A stretch of 64,000 bases of DNA from Erigeron canadensis (Eukaryota > Streptophyta > Magnoliopsida > Asterales > Asteraceae). Both the position numbers and the translations under genes were made by a program. Of the stretch, positions 21,910 to 33,869 are shown piece after piece; within the stretch, counting starts at the first letter, position 1; every line of letters starts with the position of its first letter. The notes below the pieces were generated by a model. That model was given only the letters and a program-made list of their open reading frames with translations, had not been told where the DNA came from and made no database searches. The stretch covers positions 7,799,513 to 7,863,512 of the forward strand of contig NC_057762.1 of the NCBI RefSeq assembly GCF_010389155.1. The letters are read 5' to 3'.

Positions 21910-24141
21910 TTCTGTGAGGATCGAGTCTAGCTAAAGACTCGTTAATAAATTAAGCGCTTCTCGGGAGGCAACCAGTGCGTCGTATTTTATTTCCATTTCC
22001 GTTTGAATAATTAGGGGTAGAATAATGCATGCTCTATTATATATCAGTTGGCTTTTAATTATGTGTTAATGGTGATAACAAGTTGATTGTCATATGCATA
22101 TGCTGGCAGGTTGACATCATTCACGCATGGAACAATACCCGGCAAGTTTTCTTGTTCTTTATTTTGTTTTTTGTTTACTTTCCCTATTTCCCATAATTTG
22201 ACTTAGTTTCTTGGACATTGAGGGCATTGTCCAACTTAAGTCTGGGGGGGGGGGGGGGGGGTGGTAAATTGGAAAAGTCGGACAGTCTAGAGAATTTTGA
22301 AACTTTTGCATGCTTGTCCTTGTAGTTAATTGCTTTTGTCACCTAATTATACATATAATTAAGCAATTTAACTACATCATTGGTACAAACATTTAATATG
22401 TGGAATGTGTTTTGACTGATTAATGTGGTATCCCTTCTGGATTAATAACATTGCTAGCGCGCTTATAGCACCAAAACACCCAAATTGTGAGATTGATTCA
22501 TTGCTAGTTATGATAGGTGTTACGGTTTTGGAACTATTAGCATTGTAAATTTGTCCCTCTCTTAGGCTTTTGGATTTATCCGGAAGTAAGGGTCTCTTGT
22601 AGAGCTCTGAACTATGATGTGCAAGTTTGAGGTTGATTTTCCATTTCCGGATTATTTCATTTGCTATGAGTGTGCCGGTGATAGCGTTGATTCTAGAACT
22701 TGTCCTGGTTGATAGTTCCATGGTTTTCTAGATGAAGAAGAGGCAAATTTAGGATAAAACCTTTGTTCTTTGTATTTTCACCTTTGTTTCGTTAAATTTG
22801 TTATATGTGCATGTTTGTAATGTGCTTAGTAGCTAACTACACTGGTTAGTGAATCACCCGTTGAAAACCCGTATGTTGCACTTACTTTTAGTGCAAGAAA
22901 CAATAGAAAACATGTTGTCATTAACCTGTTCTTTGTATTAAATCCACTCAAATATACACTTTTCCTAGCCATACCGATAGTCGAAGTCCTGGTGGGTCAT
23001 TGGTTGCCTATGCTTGTGGATGATTTAGGTTATATCTTGTTATGTCGGGTTGGGATATTCTCATCTAATGGGAATAGTTTTGATTTCGTCATGATTATAG
23101 ATTAAGTCTGGATTGTTCATCTTAGCATTATATTAAATGATTTGTCACTGTTCCTTCGCTATGTAAGAGAATACCAATTAGTCAGAGTAAAAGAAGCTCA
23201 CAAAAAATAATGAATAAAAAGAATAAAAGAATTAAAAAACAGAAAAAGAAAAAAAAAAAGAAGAGAAAAAATGAAAAAGAGCTTGGGCTGTCAGTTGGTA
23301 TTTCTCCTTTTTGTCAAATCATTTTGTTAGTTGGTTCATCATTTACACCAACAAAGCTTCAAGGTTTCTTCAAATTATAAGAGTTGAGTTGGTACATCTT
23401 TATAACCAACGAAATAGGATTTTGTAATACTATATCCTATGAGTTATTCTTCTTTAGTTGGCACACTCGTTTAAGCCAACATGGGTAGTTTAGGTGGATC
23501 GAGATGTTTGATTGGCATACACCACAATGGTGCTAGTTTTTGGATCGTTCTATTGGGGGTAGAGTCGGGAGAACTTCTTGGGATTTGGACCGTTGGCAAC
23601 TAATGACATGGGATTGTTTGGACTAGACTATATGTGAAAACTTGTAAAATGTTGCGTTAGTTATTTGATAACACTATTTGTTTACCCAAATTTCCATACC
23701 CTTGTTTAAATACCCTGTTTAGACATGTTACAACCCGTAAAGTCCTCTTCTGATAGATGTTATAGGGCGCAAGCACCTTGGCGATGTAGGAACGAGCCTT
23801 GTACAAGCCTATGGTGAAAAGAGTATGCATCACGACTTGGCAATTGAGTGATTATTCAAATATTCAATCCGAAGAGTAAGTTAGTGGAGTAAGATAGGCT
23901 AGATATCACTTATTCGTTTCTTTGTGCTTAGTCGTGTTATTAAGTCTTGTATATCAGTCAAATATTGTCAAACATTCTGGTTTTCATTTAAGATTAAAAC
24001 TGCCTAACCATTTATTCTCATTTTTTATTGTGGTTGAGCTTCTTTTTGATTACTGAAATGTGGTTCCATGAAGTGTCAAGGTGTAATTTGTTTTCAGCTT
24101 AAATTGCTTAAGGACAAGCAAAGCTTAAGTGTGGGGGGATT
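21910..24141 (+). other. Non-coding internal region of the gypsy element
   Basis: It contains a G-run of about 18 at 22243-22260 preceded by CCAACTTAAGTCTG, an A-rich purine tract at 23195-23280, and at its end AAGCTTAAGTGTGGGGGGAT (24121-24140), the polypurine tract next to the LTR. The open frame on the minus strand at 22377-22721 has no retroelement domain and is probably chance. Confidence 0.6.
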
Positions 24142-24390
24142 TGATATGTTGTATTTTATACCCATTTCCCACAATCAATATAGTTGTTTTAACATGGTTT
24201 ATAAGTCGTTTTTGTATACATTTGATGCGTTTATGGTATTTGTTAGTGTTTCAGGCTACTGATAGGTGTTTAAGCGTAAATCTGGAGAAAACGACATTAT
24301 TAAGGTGAAATAAATGCTAACGGATGATTCCGGAAGCGTTTGGATGAAGATAGCAGAAAGTCAATGAAAGTCAAAGCTGGAAAGTGGGGA

Positions 24391-24521
24391 GTTGCCCCGC
24401 AATAGGAAAACAGAGAAGAATCATTGCCCCGCAACTCCTATAGTTGCCCCGCAACTCCTTGAGCTTTAAATCAATGACAGTCAACAAGTCAATGCGAAGC
24501 TAGACCTAGTTGCCCCGCAAC
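24391..24521. repeat. Four copies of a palindromic GTTGCCCCGCAAC motif in the LTR
   Basis: Copies start at 24391, 24423, 24443 and 24509; each is GTTGC-CCC-GCAAC or a one-base variant. Confidence 0.85.
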
Positions 24522-24897
24522 TAGGTCCAAATCTGGGCAAAATTTTGGAAACATATATATAGCATGCTTAATCATTCCAAAACCCTAACTTTTGCATTCC
24601 AGCCGTTCGTGGAGACCTTTTTCCAGATTTTTCATCTATTGAACCATCTTTAAGGATTTCTAGCACGATTGGATTATTCTCGTTATTTCCGTTCAATTCT
24701 TTGTATTCGGTAATGATGAATTCTCTCTATTTGATTTGTTATTCGTATTTTAATATGAGTGGCTAATCGCCTTTTCATCCATCTTGATGGAGTAAGACAA
24801 TATGTAAAGATTGCATTATTTTTATAAATTCAAGTTGATTGCATTTAACGTTGTGTCGTGATCTTAGTTTATTAATTCTTTGTCATTTAATTATTAA

Positions 24898-25885
24898 CTA
24901 GATTTTAGACCCGTGTCCAACACTAGACACGAGAGTTACGATATTATCAATATTAGAAGTTCATACATTTAAATCATAATACCTCGTAATTTTAAAGATA
25001 TATGGTTTCAAGTGTTATACTTTGCACGTTGTAGTACAATAATCACATGTTCGTCACTGTCATTATTAGCCAAGACATATTGATGAAACCGTTTGCCGTA
25101 GTCATTTCACAGGGCATATGGCCACATGCTACAATAATTTCTCTATTATAAAATTTTTTAAAACCAATTGTAGTTATAATGTGATATTATTTTAAAATAT
25201 AATTAAGAATTAAAATATATATACATACTTGTGATCATGTGCTTGACATTTAAGTATAGGTATTTGATCATGATACGGGCGCATAACATGAATAGGTTTA
25301 TTTCCAATCACATGTCCTATGATAAATTAGATAACAATTATGATTGTTTTCATATTATTTGATAACAATTAGGACTTTTTCTACAAATATTAATATAAAT
25401 ACTACTCCCTCCGTCCCATTTTAATTGTCCAACTTTGACTGGTCAAGTATTTTTCTTCCAACTTTGACCGTAAATTTCTTTGTTTGCGTTATATATTAGT
25501 TGATGAAAGTTATATCAATAAAAAGTACATTTAAAATTAAATCAATTCATATATGTTATATCAAGTGTTATATAACATAAACAAAAATATTTACGGTCAA
25601 AGTTGAAAGAAAAAGACTCAAAAAGTCAAAATAAATATAAATTAAGTATTCAGGGTTAAAAAGCGTAAATTATTGATGAACAATAAAAAAGTGTAAATTA
25701 ATAAGATTTTTTCTACAAATTAATTCAAATACAAATATATTAATATATTTGGATAATGATTATTAGAATTTTTTATTTATAGTTAAATTAAATGATGACA
25801 TAAGTGAAACTTAATTTGATGAAATTGAGCAATTTGATTGGTTAATAAGTCATTAGTTCAACTGTCTTATAGTATATATTAGTAT
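24898..25885 (-). mobile_element. Non-autonomous Helitron in the gypsy LTR
   Basis: On the minus strand it ends with the stem GTGTCTAGTGTTGGACACGG, then GTCTAAAATCTAG before a T, the hairpin plus CTAG end of Helitrons. The other end near 25885 is AT-rich (ACTAATATATACTATAAGAC) and lacks a clear TC, so that border is approximate. No coding sequence. A mariner-like MITE fragment lies inside (25404-25640). Confidence 0.65.
25404..25640. mobile_element. Mariner/Stowaway-like MITE, one end lost
   Basis: It starts CTCCCTCCGTCCCATTTTAA, the well-known terminus of a plant Tc1/mariner-type MITE group, and continues CCAACTTTGAC...GGTCAAG. The same family is complete at 59576-60274. The matching right terminus (GGGACGGAGGGAG) is missing here. 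Confidence 0.7.
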
Positions 25886-26710
25886 TGCGGATAGTCTTTG
25901 CATGATCTTAGTGGTAGCTCGGGTTATGTAAGCTTACTTTGATTGCTTGGTTAGAAGCGATTGGTTCTATGACGGGTACCGTAGAAGGTAACTAATAATT
26001 AATAAGAATTAACGGGTTAATGGTTGGGTACAATCAATAGACACAATTGTTATCTAAAATGACCAAAACCATTGTTAAATTAGTAAAGCTATAAAAAGGC
26101 GTCTTGGGGTACCGGTCTTAATAATGGAACTAGTTTAAACCAGAGAGTCGAATGAAGTTGTTAACTTGACGGGTACGGGGTTGGCGATCAATTTGAGTCT
26201 CGGTTATTTAATCAACTAAATTGAATTTGAACTTCATCAAATGTGCAATAATATGTTATCGAGTGAAATCAAGATGGGTGACCTTTAAACTATTGTTTAA
26301 AACAATAAAATCTTCTTTCGATTAATCCTGAGGGATTACTAACAAATTTCACTGACTTTGCAACGTGGTAATTCGGCCACAAGACCCCCATTTTCTTGAA
26401 TCACATTTCTTAAGACAATTGCTTACAAAAGTCCTTGTGAACGATCTCGGATTTACCGGTTACTATATTGCATGCGAACGGATACACTGCCCGTAAGTGT
26501 GTTGTAGTCAGTTTTCCAGTGATTCGTGTTTATAAATTTAATAACTAGATTTCACACATCAGTATCCTAAATTGCATACTGACGGTCCGCCAACAAATTA
26601 AATTGAAGAAAAGAATTATAGTAGACTAGGATAAGATCATACTTTGAGTTTGTAACAAGCAATGGCTGCCTAAATGCCAAACTAAGTACCACATATTTCA
26701 TAAGAATAAA

Positions 26711-29228
26711 TTATGCAGAAGGTTCCACGTTTAACCGAACAACAGTTTGATCTGAATTTCTAGAAGTTTTGATACAATCACTTATGTCTTGTTCAGAAGT
26801 TAATAATATCCAATCCTTGTCTTCATCAAGGTACTTGACTTTATAAGTCCCAGGACTCATCTTCAACCTTGTACCGATTTCCTCCATAACTGTTTCAAAT
26901 GTTGCTTGAAAGATGTGCAAACGGAACTTGATCATGTCACCTGCACATTCTGCTTTTATGGTTAGGGTATGTTCGTTTCTGTTGACGGGCAAGGATTCCT
27001 GAATAGTGCCTGTATCCTCTTCATTTGTGTCGCTTTGAGTATTGTACTGATCATTTAGCTTTCTCTTATTTCGTCCTTTCCACTTCAAGATGCCAAGTTT
27101 TCTGCACTTGCGTCTCAATGTAGATCGAGAAACTATAACAGCATAGTATCAACAAAAAAAGTTGTCACATGTTTCACACATGAAACTCTAGCTACAGTTA
27201 CATGTCTTATTCAGATCATCAAATATGACCGCCTTGAATTATGTAAAACGAATTATAAATTTTGAAATAGAAATTATCATTACCATTAAGGTTTTTTGCA
27301 GCTTCTATCTCAGTATTTCCAAATTGTTGTTCAATCACTTCTAGTGATAATGGGATAAGAGTTGTCTTGTATTTTGCCTCCACGGGTGCTATGAAGTCCA
27401 CTATTATTGGTACTGGCATCCTTGTTCCTTCTTCTAACACCTCAGGTATCAGCGATAATCTTTTTCCTTGGAAAATCTTCAAATACTTGGTTTCAGTTGC
27501 TCTAGAATCCCCAACCTTTAGAATATCTAATTCATCACCAAGTTCTGCACCAGAAGCAAGCTTGAAACCTGGCAATAAATCCTTTAATTTTAGTAGTAGT
27601 TTCTCCACAAATTTAACATCACAGTCTCGTTCACCCTTCCAAATGAATTCAAACACATAACAAAAATCTCCGGTGTGAATACTATTAAAACATATAGCAA
27701 GTCTACTCACTCCAACAACATCAAAGAGTCTTTTTACCAACGTATCACTACTCAACTTAGAACCATCATTACAGAAGCGTGGTTTATAATCTTCAAGTGT
27801 CTTTTCAACAAAATCCTCCCCCATTTCCAAGGGAAACATATCGCATAATCGATAATATTTACCATAACTCAATTGAGAGCATGCATCATCTATATAACCT
27901 GTCAATTTTAGAGATAACTTTTGTTTCTTTCGAGTGCCTTGTAAATAGGATGAAAATTTCACATGATTGTCATCCTCCAAAGCGACCCAAACTTGAGCAA
28001 GAGGTGTGTTATTTGATCCACAAACAAACTTTAAGGCTTGTTCAATTTCATCCCTAGCAGGTTTGAGACCAGGTATTATCTGTTACATATGTGCGAGTAG
28101 TAACGTATTTGCACCACATCAATCCAATTTCCAATAGTACTCAGAAACCAAAAAAGAATACATAACAACTGTGTTGTATTAGAACTAATGATCACCTGGT
28201 AAGGTATACGTTCTTGTATCTGAAATACACCTACACCCACTTCCTGCATTCAAATTAAGACAAGTAACAAATAACTACATTGATAGTACTATGATTTTAT
28301 TCGATTTCTGAAACCCAATAATTTCATTTTGGTACAAAATGAGAAATTCATAAGGTTAATTCAGCCATAAAGAAGCAGAAAGTACGTACCTTGAGACCTC
28401 TTGTTATCATTGCAATGATATTTTCATTAAACCACAATATGGATCCTATAGAAAACTCAAGAACACCAATACAACAACAAGAGGTACTGGTTTGAAAAGG
28501 AAAACAGATAGGCAGCATATAAGAATGACTCAAGTGACACTCCAAAGCCGAATCCACCAAAGGACTCGCCCCTTTTAGATTTTTATATGAGACTAATTCT
28601 GGTAAACGATTTAGGAATGAAGTGGCCGTAGGTGCATCACTTATGATCAGAAGGTCATCATGATCATTATGCTGATCACTAATAATATACTGATACTCCA
28701 TACAACGTAGCCTATATTTTGATAGCTTTTTTGAAGGAAAGCGAACTGCAAAAGGTTGACCGGACGTAGAAAGTAGACGTCTGCCGCTGATTGTCATTAC
28801 AGGCGTCCAGAACTGAATTATTGACAGTTTTCTATAAGCATTGACAGTACCACAGAAAAAGGCATGCTTTATCTTTTCGGATATCATCCTCCGGGTGTGG
28901 ACATCAGCTGTGTAGTTCACATTTTGACAGTAGTACGGATATAATAATTAATTTCGTAATACGAGTAATAAGTACGCTGTAAAAAAGGGGCTACTCTAAC
29001 AATAATAATGTAAAAGGGAATAGTGATATGCTGATCACCTGAGAATAAAGTATTATTGTTAATTTGAAGTCGTTGCTGTTGTTGTTGAACCTCATGATGA
29101 TCATCTTGGCTCCAAAATACCCATAAGTGATTTCTGGAATTCGGGAGCTTGTAACGAAAAGTCGGAAAGGTCTTAAGGAAATCCTCCTCTTCCTCTTTAT
29201 CTTCCTTATCCGTTAGAAATTCAGACAT
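26711..29228 (-). CDS. NLP: NIN-like protein (NLP), RWP-RK and PB1 transcription factor, five exons
   Basis: NLPs are nuclear transcription factors that act in nitrate signalling by binding nitrate-responsive elements. Exons with GT-AG borders that keep frame: 29228-29039, 28907-28390, 28243-28196, 28079-27284, 27132-26711; together 657 codons plus TAA. The N-terminal GAF-like region includes TSGQPFAVRF (exon 2). Exon 3 encodes EVGVGVFQIQERIPYQ. The RWP-RK domain spans the exon 4/5 junction: LEVIEQQFGNTEIEAAKNLN joins VSRSTLRRKCRKLGILKW. The C-terminal PB1 domain is about residues 570-650, with IKFRL and YLDEDKDWILLTSEQD. The protein is shorter than the usual 800-960 residues, mainly at the N-terminus. 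The RWP-RK core reads KWKGRNK rather than RWPxRK, so DNA binding may differ. The start is the first ATG of exon 1, and a TATA-like sequence lies about 135 bp before it. No stops or frameshifts are seen. Confidence 0.92.
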
Positions 29229-29359
29229 GATCAGATTTTAACTTTAACTTGATTTGGTCAAGCAGAATAGGTTGTTTAGTGGGATTGTAAAAAGAATACA
29301 ATAATATTTTGAGTAGGATAACAAGCTAGCGAAGGTGAGCAATTTACATCACCACTTCA

Positions 29360-29373
29360 ATATATATATGTAA
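29360..29373 (-). promoter_or_regulatory. TATA-like box of the NIN-like gene
   Basis: The minus strand reads CATATATATATTG here, about 135 bases before the start codon at 29228, a reasonable distance for a TATA box plus leader. Confidence 0.35.
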
Positions 29374-30040
29374 ATGAAATGTTATTTTCTCAAAAAAATT
29401 TAATTGCATTTCCTTTTTTTAATTCCTTCTATATTTGTACTTTTTCGTTACCTGTACAGACAAAAGTAAAGTGATATTAAGAAATGAGAACCCAACAGGC
29501 AACCACCATTTAAATACCTTTTCTCATTGAATACACAAAGTCACAAAGGTTAGTTTTGTCCTTTATAGAACTTAATTTTAAATAATAAATGTTTAATGTA
29601 AAAATATTAAAAAAAACTCACCATCAGACTATCAGAGTCGATGATTCTCACAATCTTGAAAGGGCAACCAAGCTTTCTCTTGGAGTCTTGGCAACTTTTT
29701 TGACCATCCAATTAGAACAGGGGTGGGAATACAATAATTGGCAGAAAAAATATTTTCTCCATTGCATCCACCTCAGCCAACCCGTTTCATTATTAAATAG
29801 TAATTTCCAATTTTTTTTTATTTTTTGTGTTCTATGATCTACCAATATAAAAGAAGAAATAAAATATTAGTAGAAGCAGGTGCAAATATGGGATATAGAA
29901 TAATAAGCTACTTGTAGCACTTTTAGAATGTAACTACCGAAAATATAGATAAAATAAGTTTTGCCCCTTCATGAATTGTTAATTATGCCATTTTGTAATG
30001 GATTGTAATTAATTTTCTTTTTCGAATGACTTTCTTTAAT
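29374..30040. other. Intergenic DNA upstream of the NIN-like gene
   Basis: Probably includes promoter sequence of the minus-strand gene. The short open frames at 29589-29845 on both strands have no recognisable domain. No transposon end was identified here. Confidence 0.4.
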
Positions 30041-30290
30041 GACTAAACAAGTGTTCGCGCGATGTGGTGGTGTGATAACGGTGGCGGCGGGAGTGGTGGT
30101 AGTTATATGGGTATTGGTGTGGGTATTAGTATAAAAGTGATTGATATAATAGAGAGTGATATAATTAATTATTTTAAAAATTAAGGCTGTATGTTGTAAA
30201 TAATTTCATTAAAAACATTATAGGCATCTTAGATGAAAATGTATATATTGGTGAACAAAAGAAATGAGTATTTTGGGGTTATATGACTTT
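30040..30290 (-). mobile_element. Helitron-like fragment
   Basis: Read on the minus strand, ACCACCACATCGCGCGAACA followed by CTTGTTTAGT resembles a Helitron 3' end. The preceding CCACC-rich stretch and the words ATGAAATTATTTACAACATA and ACCCACACCAATACCC parallel the Helitrons at 57990-58600. The 5' end was not located. Confidence 0.4.
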
Positions 30291-30767
30291 GGTGAACATT
30301 TACACCAAGAAAACTTATGATAAGAGGTAGCACTTAGACATTTATTCACAATAACCTTTTAAAAGAGACGACAGGGAACTCACAAGTTCCCATCACTAGC
30401 ACACACCTACGACCTACCTTAATTGATTGAATGCCCCATCATGGAATAACTAATCACCTAGGCCGAACGGAGTGAGTGTGAAAAAGAGGTGAACCTAACC
30501 TTTGTCGCCCAGTTGCCGATAACATCGGCCCTAAGGGGTGATCTCCCCTTCAAGCTAACTCATAGGTTCGTCGTTTTTTTTGTTGACCAACAAGAAAAGA
30601 ACACGAACTCCTCACCCTATTTTTTTCATTTAGTTAACTTTTTTAATAAAAATCAATCATTGAAAGTGTCACATGGCGCAAGTCGCCCAACCCTTCAAAA
30701 TCCACTCATTTTACTTTCTTCGAACAATTCTTCCTACCCCACATACCACTTAACACAAGTCGCCCAA

Positions 30768-30781
30768 CCCCCCCCCCCCCC
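30768..30781. repeat. C homopolymer run
   Basis: About 14 consecutive C in otherwise AT-rich DNA. Confidence 0.9.
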
Positions 30782-30814
30782 AACACCACTCCTCTCATTC
30801 GTACATCTGACCCC

Positions 30815-30882
30815 TTCAGATGCAATGCCAAAATGGTGTTTCTTAACCCTCCAGATGCAATGCCAAAATGGTGTTTCTTAAA
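30815..30882. repeat. Tandem duplication of about 34 bp
   Basis: CAGATGCAATGCCAAAATGG plus TGTTTCTTAA occurs twice in succession, with identical cores. Confidence 0.9.
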
Positions 30883-30954
30883 TATTTCCGTCCTTCACTT
30901 TTGTTATGTTATGTGTCCTTTAACACCTATAATCAGATAGTCAATGGATAAGAA

Positions 30955-31335
30955 GTAGAGTTGGCAATTTTTGACACGGACTTTTTAGCATGACACGACC
31001 CGGTTTTTTCGTGTTTCATGTTTGACCTTAACGTGTTTCATGTCTTAACACGTCCTGACCTATTAAGACACAATAAGACAAGTAATATATATGGGTTTGT
31101 TAAGACACCTTAAAGACACGTTAAGACACGTTAAAGGCCCGTTAAAAACATAATAAGACGTACACGATAAGAAATGTTATCTGGTCCCCTAATAGGTCCC
31201 TTATTGTGTATCTTTTAACAAGTCCTTTAACATATCTTTTAAAGGTCCCTTTTCGTGTAACCTATTAAAATTAGTGTCGTGTTTGTGTTTGGAAAAACTG
31301 ACACAATTAGCTATCGTGTCGTGTTTGACCTGATG
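30955..31335. mobile_element. Truncated hAT-like repeat with GTGTCGTGTTT words
   Basis: It begins TAGAGTTGGCAATTTTTGAC and is filled with GACACG/CGTGTC words in both orientations, the style of plant hAT MITEs with subterminal GTGTCGTG repeats. A matching right terminus is missing, so the copy is probably truncated. Confidence 0.4.
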
Positions 31336-31528
31336 TATGTTTTAATTAAGAAAAACAAAATTTGATTTTTAAAATGAAAAATAACACTGTTATTAAATTT
31401 ATAAAAAGTTGTACAAGTAATTACCTCAAACTAACAACATCTCTACCCATTCAGTGAACCCATAATAAAACACATATGGGTTATTAGTCTTGACACTTGC
31501 CTCCTTTCATAAATCATAACTTACCTTT

Positions 31529-31844
31529 GGGTTTAGTATCTGTGGATGTAAGTAACTTTTACATTTTTTCTGTTGTGTGAATGTAACTTTCATTTGGTTC
31601 ATTGTATGTAATCAACCCGCCAAATTGTATGTAATCAACCCGCCAAATTGAACGATTAATGTAAAAGTGTATATGTGGAACACCATATGAGCTGCCACGT
31701 AGAAGTTTTTGATTGGTTAACCTTAAAATTTTACATTAATCGTTCGAATTTAGCAGGTTAGTTGCATACAATGAACCAAATGAAAGTTACATTCACACAA
31801 TGGAAAAAATGTAAAAGTTACTTATACTTCCAGATACTTAACCT
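31529..31844. mobile_element. Foldback MITE with 9-bp target duplication
   Basis: 316 bp with long inverted arms. GGGTTTAGTATCTG at the left pairs with CAGATACTTAACCT at the right, and inner arms match over about 110 bases (GTGTGAATGTAACTTTCATT and its complement). CTTACCTTT flanks both sides exactly (31520-31528, 31845-31853). The left arm alone carries a 23-bp tandem duplication (TGTATGTAATCAACCCGCC). The target length points to the Mutator group. Confidence 0.85.
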
Positions 31845-31933
31845 CTTACCTTTACATAAAGTTAACTATGAAAAATGTAATTTCTTAAAAGGTAAGAATT
31901 AAGTACTACTCGTAATTTAAAAGAATTTGGGTG

Positions 31934-32098
31934 ATGATTCTCTCAAGTTGATTCCCCAACTTGAGTCAAGTTGGGGAGATCTTGATCCTTGAATGAAAAT
32001 CAATGGCCAAGATTCAAAGGTCATTTTTGAATCTTAGCCCTTGATTTTCATCTAAGGGCCAAGATGTCATGTTAGAGTTAACTTGAGGGAATCCCCTC
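31934..32098. repeat. Imperfect palindrome, MITE-like
   Basis: GATTCTCTCAAGTT at the left pairs with AACTTGAGGGAATC at the right, and inner arms (ATGAAAATCAATGGCCAAGA and GCCCTTGATTTTCAT) also pair. The left arm contains an extra hairpin, CCCCAACTTGAGTCAAGTTG. The target duplication is not clear. Confidence 0.65.
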
Positions 32099-32165
32099 CT
32101 AATTTGAAATGCTATGGTCACTAAAGGATTTTCCTAACGGATCAACAAAACTTTTAAAAAATTAT

Positions 32166-32300
32166 AAGGAAATGATTAATCCTTTAAAATTAATAGCCTA
32201 GATATTCTTCTAACTATTAGATGATGACATGTGAAAAATAAAGAAACAAAATTTTTTTTTAAAAAAAAGAGAGAGAGAATTAGTGGATAAATATATCAGC
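32166..32300. mobile_element. Partial copy of the 44170-44348 MITE family
   Basis: GGAAATGATTAATCC, TTCTAACTATTAGATGATGA and GAGAATTAGTGG match, in order, the reverse complement of the element at 44170-44348. Extra A-runs interrupt it and the far end is missing. Confidence 0.55.
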
Positions 32301-33362
32301 TTTTTTTTTTAACAGATATGTCACATTTTCATAATTTTTATACGATTTTTGACTAATATTTTAAAAGATTTATCATTTTTCACAATTATAATATTCAAAC
32401 AGAATCATAAATCCTTTGTTAGGAATTATGGATAAAATATGAGTGAATGTTTGGAAACTTCCATGTAATATCTGTAAAGTAAGCACTGCATTACATTGAT
32501 TTCCACCCTTTCAACTTTTGTTCTTGCCTTTGGTCTAATGATGCATGAAACTTGGACCTTGGACCTTAACATATCATATCTCACCGATTATCAATTTAGG
32601 CTTATTATTTTTCCCTAGGATAAAAAATCCTTTAGAGTTTAGTAAAAGAGATTTTAATCTTTAGATTGAAATTATTCAAGAATGATTTTTGGTCTTGACC
32701 ATTGATTTTAATTCAATTTTGTCAAAGTTTTTAACTTTATTAGTAAAGTTGTTTACAAAGTTTTATCCCTTTTTCAGCTACAAAATACGTAGTTTTTCAT
32801 GACAAATACGTAATTTTTCATGACAAATAATATATATGTTGGGGCAAAGATTGTTTTAGGAAAGAAGTCGTCAAACTTTAGAGCATGTGTTGGCTGTTTA
32901 ATTTCAACGGGGTTTGATATGTTTGATGCTTCATTGACAATATTTTGATTTTTTGAGCTCGATGCGGTACCTACAAAAGTGTTGTATAGAATGTAATAAA
33001 AAATATTTGTTTAATACATGATCAATATATAGCTGTAAAATGAATATGAGCTAATGTAAATAAATAACTTTTCAAAATCAATATCTAAGAGCTGAAGTCA
33101 GAGGTAGATTTTTGCTTCTTTTTCCAAAAAGCTTTCTCTCTTCAAGAGCTTAAATAAATAAATAACTTTTGAAATCCGAAAACATAGATAACGGTGGATA
33201 CACAATGGTAATCATGCATTCATGCCTTTTGAGTCATTATATGTGGGATGAATTAGGTGGGTTGGAATAAGAGATAAAATGGACATTTTTTGGTTTTACA
33301 CGAAACGGGTCATGTTAACGTGGATATCGTTTTCATGTTGACATGGATATCATTTTCACCAA
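32301..33362. other. AT-rich intergenic DNA
   Basis: No gene or complete element seen. Just before the gypsy LTR a 23-bp imperfect tandem repeat (GTTAACGTGGATATCGTTTT, then GTTGACATGGATATCATTTT) lies at 33314-33360. Confidence 0.5.
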
Positions 33363-33869
33363 AGCCAATCCGTTAGCCTAGAAAGGAGGAATGGGGGTGT
33401 TTGTGGTTGTTCGTTGGCGATTCACTTCCGGTAAAGTGTGAGAACCTTTTGTACGCCAAGAAAGTATGTATGTGTATTGTGAGTGTAGAGAGAATGATCT
33501 CTATTGTTTATCGCATCCCTATTTATAGGGTGGATGTATCTTGTTCTCCAAGTAAGGTTTCCATGGGTCGTGTATATCTTTTCCGGGAATAGGGGATTCG
33601 TTCTTATCTTCTTTCCTAATATATAGGATTCTTGATAGATACAAATCATTTCCTTGTTTACCGAAAGTAGAACGTACCCTTTAAGCGTACCCTATTGGAA
33701 TAGATTTGTTACCTTCTTTTGAGGAGATTAGTAGTTATCCATGTAACTAACTATGCTGGAGATAAATGCAGATCTTCATATTGAGAGAATGTATATCCTT
33801 TCCATAATTATCGGATTGAGGTAGTCTGCGTGTAGGCTCCGTAGTGAGGCTGGGTGGGTAACACCAACA
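33363..33869 (-). repeat. 3' LTR of the Tat-like element
   Basis: Matches 39102-39633 over its length (GGAGGAATGGGGGTGTTTGT, GAACGTACCCTTTAAGCG, GGTAACACCAACA). The outermost nine or so bases seen in the other LTR (TGTTTGTAC) are missing here, so this end is slightly truncated. Confidence 0.88.

Larger units (their letters stand above)
20983..26595 (+). mobile_element. Ty3/gypsy element of Athila-like style, truncated and without RT/integrase
   Basis: It comprises a gag-end/protease frame (20983-21909), a long non-coding tract (21910-24141) and a 3' LTR (24142-26595). The tract has the hallmarks of Athila-type internal DNA: AAGCGCTTCTCGGGAGGC at 21953-21970 and three T/AAGTSTGGGGG words. No 5' LTR, reverse transcriptase, RNase H or integrase is found. 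The left edge abuts the copia fragment at about 20985. Confidence 0.7.
24142..26595 (+). mobile_element. 3' LTR of the gypsy element, containing a Helitron
   Basis: It begins TGATATGTTGTATTTTATAC just after the polypurine tract and ends GGTCCGCCAACA, giving TG...CA ends. Without the Helitron (24898-25885) it is about 1.47 kb. The start contains four copies of GTTGCCCCGCAA. It ends about 115 bp from the stop codon of the convergent NIN-like gene. Confidence 0.65.

Noticed and set aside
22377..22721. Minus-strand open frame of 114 codons in the gypsy internal region
   Set aside because: No known domain, lies in the non-coding tract of a retroelement, and its composition follows the DNA.
30489..30881. 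Plus-strand frame of 130 codons
   Set aside because: Runs through a C homopolymer and a tandem duplication and has no domain.
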